A stretch of DNA of 64,000 nucleotides from Gammaproteobacteria bacterium. Its GTDB lineage: Bacteria > Pseudomonadota > Gammaproteobacteria > Pseudomonadales > UBA5518. Both the position numbers and the translations under genes were made by a program. Shown piece after piece: positions 60,235 to 64,000 of this stretch. Under the pieces are notes generated by a model that did no database searches, was not told where the DNA came from, and saw nothing but the letters and a program-made list of their open reading frames with translations. The stretch is from assembly GCA_016705365.1 (NCBI GenBank), contig JADIYI010000008.1, positions 248,001 through 312,000 of the forward strand, in the 5' to 3' direction. Numbering within the stretch: the first letter of the stretch is position 1; the number at the start of each line of letters is the position of its first letter.

Positions 60235-61380
60235 TCAGATTCCCAGCCGCTGATAGAGAATGTTGAATGCGGCATCGGCAACCACCAGGTAGACGATGGC
60301 GGTGACCACGGCATCGGTCGTGGCCTGCCCGACTGCTTCCGAACTGCGCCCGCACTGTATCCCGGCGCGGCAACCGGCCACCGCGATCAGCATTCCGAAC
60401 ACCACGCTCTTCACTACCCCCGTCGCGATATGGGTCAGCGTCACCGCCTCGCGCGTTTCGTTCACGAACATGCTCCATGATACGTCCATGCCGAGCGCCA
60501 CCAGCGCCCCGCCCAGCATCCCGAGCACATCGCTGTATATGCACAACAGCGGCATCACCAGCACCAGCGCCAGCATCCGCGGCACCACCAGGAACTCGAT
60601 CGGCGACATGCCGAGCGTGCTGATCGCGTCGATCTCCTCGCGCGTCTGCATGGTGCCGAGTTGCGCGGCATAGGCCGCGCCGGTACGCCCGGCCATGATC
60701 ACTCCGGTCATCAGCGCGCCCATCTCGCGCACCATGCCGATGCCCACCAGGTCAGCCACGTAGATCTGGGCGCCGAACTGCTGCAACTGCACCGAACCGA
60801 GATACGCGAGGATCATGCCGACCAGAACGCTGATCAGGGTGATGATGCCGATCGCGGCCGGACCCGCCTGCTGGACGAACCAGAGAAAATCCACCATGCG
60901 GGTGTTGGAACGCCCGCTCACCAGGCGTACCAGCGCGATCTGCAGCTCGCCGATGAAGGCGAGAAAGTCGGCGATATCCAGCCACGCGCTGCGCAGCCAC
61001 TGTCCGCCCAGCAGATAGTGCAACAGCGGTGCGCGCGATGCCGGCGGGCGCTGGTGCGCCGGCACTTCCAGCGCCAGCGCCATCAGCCGGCGGGCCCCCT
61101 CGGGCAAGCCAGCGTCAGCGAAAGCCGTATCCCGCTCGCGGCACAGCTCGCGGCAGCGAAGCAGCAGGATGACCAGCATCGAGTCCCAGGCACCGAGACG
61201 CGTGCAATCGAACTCGATCCGGGGCGCAGGCAGTGCCTGCAGTTCACCCACGATGCGCGCACTGCCGGGCGCGGGTGCTGCGATCAGCCAGTCGCCTTCC
61301 AGCTCCAGCACCAGCACATCGCCGCGCTGCTCGAAGCGGTATTGCGCCGGCTGCCCGGTCGACTCGGAGTTCGCGCTCAT
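60235..61380 (-). CDS. MlaE-type permease with N-terminal STAS-like domain
   Basis: A 381-aa protein. Residues 1-100 form a STAS-like fold (FEQRGDVLVLELEGDW; IEFDCTRLGAWDSMLVILL); the rest is an MlaE permease (about 150-380) with the typical GTMQTREEIDAISTLGM loop and about five membrane helices. In E. coli the STAS subunit (MlaB) is a separate protein; here it is fused. ATGA overlap with parE. Confidence 0.93.
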   Translation of the reverse strand: MSANSESTGQPAQYRFEQRGDVLVLELEGDWLIAAPAPGSARIVGELQALPAPRIEFDCTRLGAWDSMLVILLLRCRELCRERDTAFADAGLPEGARRLMALALEVPAHQRPPASRAPLLHYLLGGQWLRSAWLDIADFLAFIGELQIALVRLVSGRSNTRMVDFLWFVQQAGPAAIGIITLISVLVGMILAYLGSVQLQQFGAQIYVADLVGIGMVREMGALMTGVIMAGRTGAAYAAQLGTMQTREEIDAISTLGMSPIEFLVVPRMLALVLVMPLLCIYSDVLGMLGGALVALGMDVSWSMFVNETREAVTLTHIATGVVKSVVFGMLIAVAGCRAGIQCGRSSEAVGQATTDAVVTAIVYLVVADAAFNILYQRLGI

Positions 61381-63272
61381 ATCCGCTCGGCCTGGTTGCC
61401 GCTGCGCTCCAGCCAGTCGCGACGATCACCGGCGCGCTTCTTGGCCAGCAGCATGTCGAGCAGCTGATCGGCCTGGTCCTCCTCGACGATCGTGAGTTCC
61501 ACCAGGCGCCGCGTATCCGGCGTCATGACGGTCTCGCGCAGCTGCAGGGGATTCATCTCTCCAAGGCCCTTGAAACGCTGTACATTGACCTTGCCCTTTT
61601 TCTTCTCGGCCTCGATCAGGTTCAGTATTCCTTCCTTTTCCGCCTCGTCGAGCGCATAAAAAACTTCCTTGCCGATATCGATCCGGTACAACGGCGGCAT
61701 CGCCACGAATACTCTTCCCGCTGTCACCAGCGGACGGAAATGGCGCACAAACAGCGCGCACAGCAGCGTTGCGATATGCAGCCCGTCGCTGTCGGCATCG
61801 GCCAGGATGCAGACCTTGCCATAGCGCAGGCCCTCGAGATCCGCCGATCCGGGATCGACGCCGAGCGCCACCGCGATATTGTGGATTTCTTCCGACGCCA
61901 GAATCTCGCTGCTCTGCATTTCCCAGGAATTCAGGATCTTGCCCTTCAGCGGCATGATCGCCTGGTACTGGCGATCGCGCGCCTGTTTCGCGGAGCCACC
62001 GGCCGAATCGCCTTCGACCAGAAACAGCTCGGTGTGCTCGAGGTCCTGCGAGGAACAATCGGCCAGCTTGCCCGGCAGCGCCGGCCCCGCGGTGATTTTC
62101 TTGCGCTCCACCTGGCGGCTCTTGCGCAGTCGTGCCGCGGCCGCGTTGACCGCCATCTCAGCCAGCTTGTCGCCTTCACCGGTATGCTGCCCCAGCCACA
62201 GCCCGAACGCATCGCGCGCGACACCGGCGATGAAGGTTGCCGATTCCCGCGATGACAGGCGCTCCTTGGTCTGGCCGCTGAACTGCGGTTCGCGCAGCTT
62301 GGCCGACAACACATAGGCACAGCGATCCCACAGGTCCTCGGGACCGAGCTTGATACCGCGCGGCAGCAGATTGCGGAATTCACAGTACTCGCGCAACGCC
62401 TCGAGCAGACCGGCGCGCAACCCGTTCACGTGGGTGCCGCCCTGCACGGTCGGGATCAGGTTCACATAGCTCTCGGTGATCAGCTCACCACCCTCGTGCA
62501 GCCACTGTACCGCCCACTCCACCGCTTCGGTCTTGCCGCTGAAATTGCCGACGAATGGTTCGACCGGCAGCGTCGGGTACTCCGCGGTTGCCGCGCGCAT
62601 ATAATCGGGCAAGCCGTTTTCGTAGTACCACAGCTCACGCGCACCGCTCGCCTCCTCGGTGAACGATATGCTCAGGCCCGGGCACAGCACCGCCTTGGCG
62701 CGCAACAGGTGATGCAGCCGCGGGACCGAGAACTTGACGGTGTCGAAGTACCCGGGGTCCGGACGAAAGCGCACCGTGGTACCGGTGTTGCGCTTGGCCA
62801 CGGTATCGATTACCTCCAGTTCCGAAGCCTTTTCACCGTTGCGGAACCGCATGCGGTAGACATTGCCATCGCGCCGCACCGCCACTTCCAGCTCCAGCGA
62901 CAGGGCATTGACCACCGAGACGCCGACGCCGTGCAGCCCGCCGGAGAACTGGTAGCTGCGATCGGAGAATTTGCCGCCCGCGTGCAGGGTACAGAGAATC
63001 ACCTCGACCCCGGGTTTGCCCTGCTCGGGATGGATATCGACCGGCATTCCACGCCCGTCGTCGGCAACCGAGAGCGAGCCATCGGCGTGCAGGATCACGT
63101 CGATGTTGCGAGCAAATCCCGCCAGCGCCTCGTCGATGCTGTTGTCGATCACTTCCTGCGCAAGGTGATTCGGGCGCGTGGTATCGGTGTACATTCCGGG
63201 GCGCTTGCGCACCGGGTCGAGGCCGGTCAATACCTCGATTGCTTCCGCATTGTATTCGCCACTGAACGCCAT
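61377..63272 (-). CDS. parE: DNA topoisomerase IV subunit B
   Basis: A 631-aa GHKL-ATPase subunit. N-terminal ATP site (EVIDNSIDEALAG; DDGRGMPVDIHP), then the transducer and the TOPRIM domain with EGDSAGGSAKQARDR and PLKGKILN. Length is typical. ATG 63272; a longer frame upstream is unsupported. It leads the chain parE - mlaE - mlaF - mce - lipoprotein - parC - serB. Confidence 0.98.
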   Translation of the reverse strand: MAFSGEYNAEAIEVLTGLDPVRKRPGMYTDTTRPNHLAQEVIDNSIDEALAGFARNIDVILHADGSLSVADDGRGMPVDIHPEQGKPGVEVILCTLHAGGKFSDRSYQFSGGLHGVGVSVVNALSLELEVAVRRDGNVYRMRFRNGEKASELEVIDTVAKRNTGTTVRFRPDPGYFDTVKFSVPRLHHLLRAKAVLCPGLSISFTEEASGARELWYYENGLPDYMRAATAEYPTLPVEPFVGNFSGKTEAVEWAVQWLHEGGELITESYVNLIPTVQGGTHVNGLRAGLLEALREYCEFRNLLPRGIKLGPEDLWDRCAYVLSAKLREPQFSGQTKERLSSRESATFIAGVARDAFGLWLGQHTGEGDKLAEMAVNAAAARLRKSRQVERKKITAGPALPGKLADCSSQDLEHTELFLVEGDSAGGSAKQARDRQYQAIMPLKGKILNSWEMQSSEILASEEIHNIAVALGVDPGSADLEGLRYGKVCILADADSDGLHIATLLCALFVRHFRPLVTAGRVFVAMPPLYRIDIGKEVFYALDEAEKEGILNLIEAEKKKGKVNVQRFKGLGEMNPLQLRETVMTPDTRRLVELTIVEEDQADQLLDMLLAKKRAGDRRDWLERSGNQAERI

Positions 63273-63327
63273 GATGCTCCCTGGATCTGCAGGCACGGTT
63301 TTGGAGGAAGGACAGTTTACCCAAAAT

Positions 63328-63362
63328 GCCGGCCCGGATAGGGTCAATCCCGGGCGGGCCGG
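63328..63362 (-). terminator. Possible terminator after cpdA
   Basis: A GC-rich inverted repeat (CCGGCCCG ... CGGGCCGG with a bulge) on the reverse strand followed by CATTTT, between cpdA and parE. The T run is weak. Confidence 0.3.
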
Positions 63363-63367
63363 ACGAT

Positions 63368-64000
63368 TCAGAGGTATCCGGCCGAATCCCGATCAATCGG
63401 AAAGATGACACCCTGCACCCGCTCGATGCGGGTTTCAAGACCTCCGTCGGCGCGCAATTCCAGCCAGCGCATCCCCGGAGCAAGCTCGTCCACCCGGAAC
63501 CCCACGCTATCCGGCGCGAACTGCACGCAGGTCGAGGGCGCCGCCAGCAGCTGCAACGTTCCTCGCTGGCGTGCAAATTCCTGGTGCACGTGCCCCCAAA
63601 GCAGGGCGCGCACCTGTGCATGCGGCGCCAGCATCTCGAACAGCGCCGGCGCATCCTCGATCATCTGCTCATCGAGCCATGCGCAACCGATCGCCACCGG
63701 CTGGTGGTGAAGACACACCAGGGTCGGCGATGCCGGTTGCAGAGCAAGGAGCTGATCGAGCAGTTGCAGTTCGGTGACGCCGAGCCGCCCGCCCACGGCG
63801 CCGGGTATGGTCGAGTCGAGCAACACGATGTGCCAGCCTCCGACCAGCACGCTGCGCGTCATCGGCGCGCCGTCGCCGAGCGTCACGCACATCTGTCCCG
63901 CGTCATCATGGTTTCCGGGCAGCCACAACCAGGGGATACCCAGCGCATCGAAGCGCCGGCGCAATCTCTCGTAGGCAGCGCGCGAACCGTGGTTCGCGAG
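63368..64000 (-). CDS. cpdA: 3',5'-cAMP phosphodiesterase CpdA (runs off right edge)
   Basis: A metallophosphatase open from the window edge to the stop at 63368 (211 codons shown). GNHDD (metal site), CLHHQPV and GHVHQEF are conserved; the segment DLANHG-like reading at the edge (LANHGSRAAYERLRRRF) places it after the first metal motif. It lowers cAMP levels. The 5' end is outside the window. Next to parE as in P. aeruginosa. Confidence 0.92.
   Translation of the reverse strand, partial: LANHGSRAAYERLRRRFDALGIPWLWLPGNHDDAGQMCVTLGDGAPMTRSVLVGGWHIVLLDSTIPGAVGGRLGVTELQLLDQLLALQPASPTLVCLHHQPVAIGCAWLDEQMIEDAPALFEMLAPHAQVRALLWGHVHQEFARQRGTLQLLAAPSTCVQFAPDSVGFRVDELAPGMRWLELRADGGLETRIERVQGVIFPIDRDSAGYL

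Noticed and set aside
1..64000. CRISPR array, rRNA operon, transposase genes
   Set aside because: Looked for regular short repeats with spacers, rRNA motifs and DDE/tyrosine recombinase genes on both strands; none seen.

Overview
The window is chromosomal DNA from a GC-rich gammaproteobacterium (GC well above 55% by eye; genes tightly packed with ATGA overlaps). From dnaB (about 23.7 kb) to cpdA (right edge) the gene order closely follows the block dnaB-rplI-rpsR-rpsF-rlmB-rnr-tRNA-Leu-purA-hisZ-hflCKX-hfq-miaA-mutL-ami-tsaE-nnr-queG-orn-rsgA-psd-fimX-serB-parC-parE-cpdA that I recall from Pseudomonas aeruginosa. That suggests a relative of the pseudomonads or of the marine Cellvibrionales/Oceanospirillales-type lineages. 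The genus cannot be fixed from sequence alone.

Layout. 0-8.4 kb: the start of apaG, pyk, a small hypothetical gene, a dienelactone-hydrolase-like gene, radA, then a replication pair (a protein with three tandem DnaT-type domains overlapping a lambda-P-like helicase-loader gene), a membrane diguanylate cyclase and a cold-shock protein. 8.6-19.1 kb: a crotonase that lacks both usual glutamates, an SDR, and a giant cyclic beta-1,2-glucan-synthase-like enzyme (about 2,900 aa). 19.3-19.85 kb: a tRNA-Gly(CCC) transcription unit whose first tRNA copy is broken in its T arm by a structured repeat of about 90 bp; a second repeat copy lies beyond the terminator. 20-23.6 kb: an SDR, a trimethylamine-dehydrogenase-like flavoprotein with an altered active site, and a BetI-like TetR regulator. 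23.7-64 kb: the conserved housekeeping block, with extra genes placed in it: a POT peptide transporter, a LOG-family protein and an RRM protein between rnr and purA; epmA-efp between psd and fimX; and a complete Mla-type ABC lipid-transport operon (permease, ATPase, MCE protein, lipoprotein) between parE and parC.

Functionally, most genes are core replication, repair, translation and RNA metabolism (dnaB, radA, mutL, parC/parE, ribosomal proteins, rnr, orn, hfq, miaA, tsaE, efp/epmA), envelope maintenance (amidase, psd, Mla-type transport, periplasmic glucan) and c-di-GMP/cAMP signalling (GGDEF protein, degenerate FimX-like effector, CpdA). The points most worth following are the triple-DnaT/lambda-P-like pair, as a candidate replicative-helicase loading system next to radA, and the tRNA-Gly locus invaded by a repeat. 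No CRISPR array, rRNA, insertion sequence with transposase, or prophage was seen.
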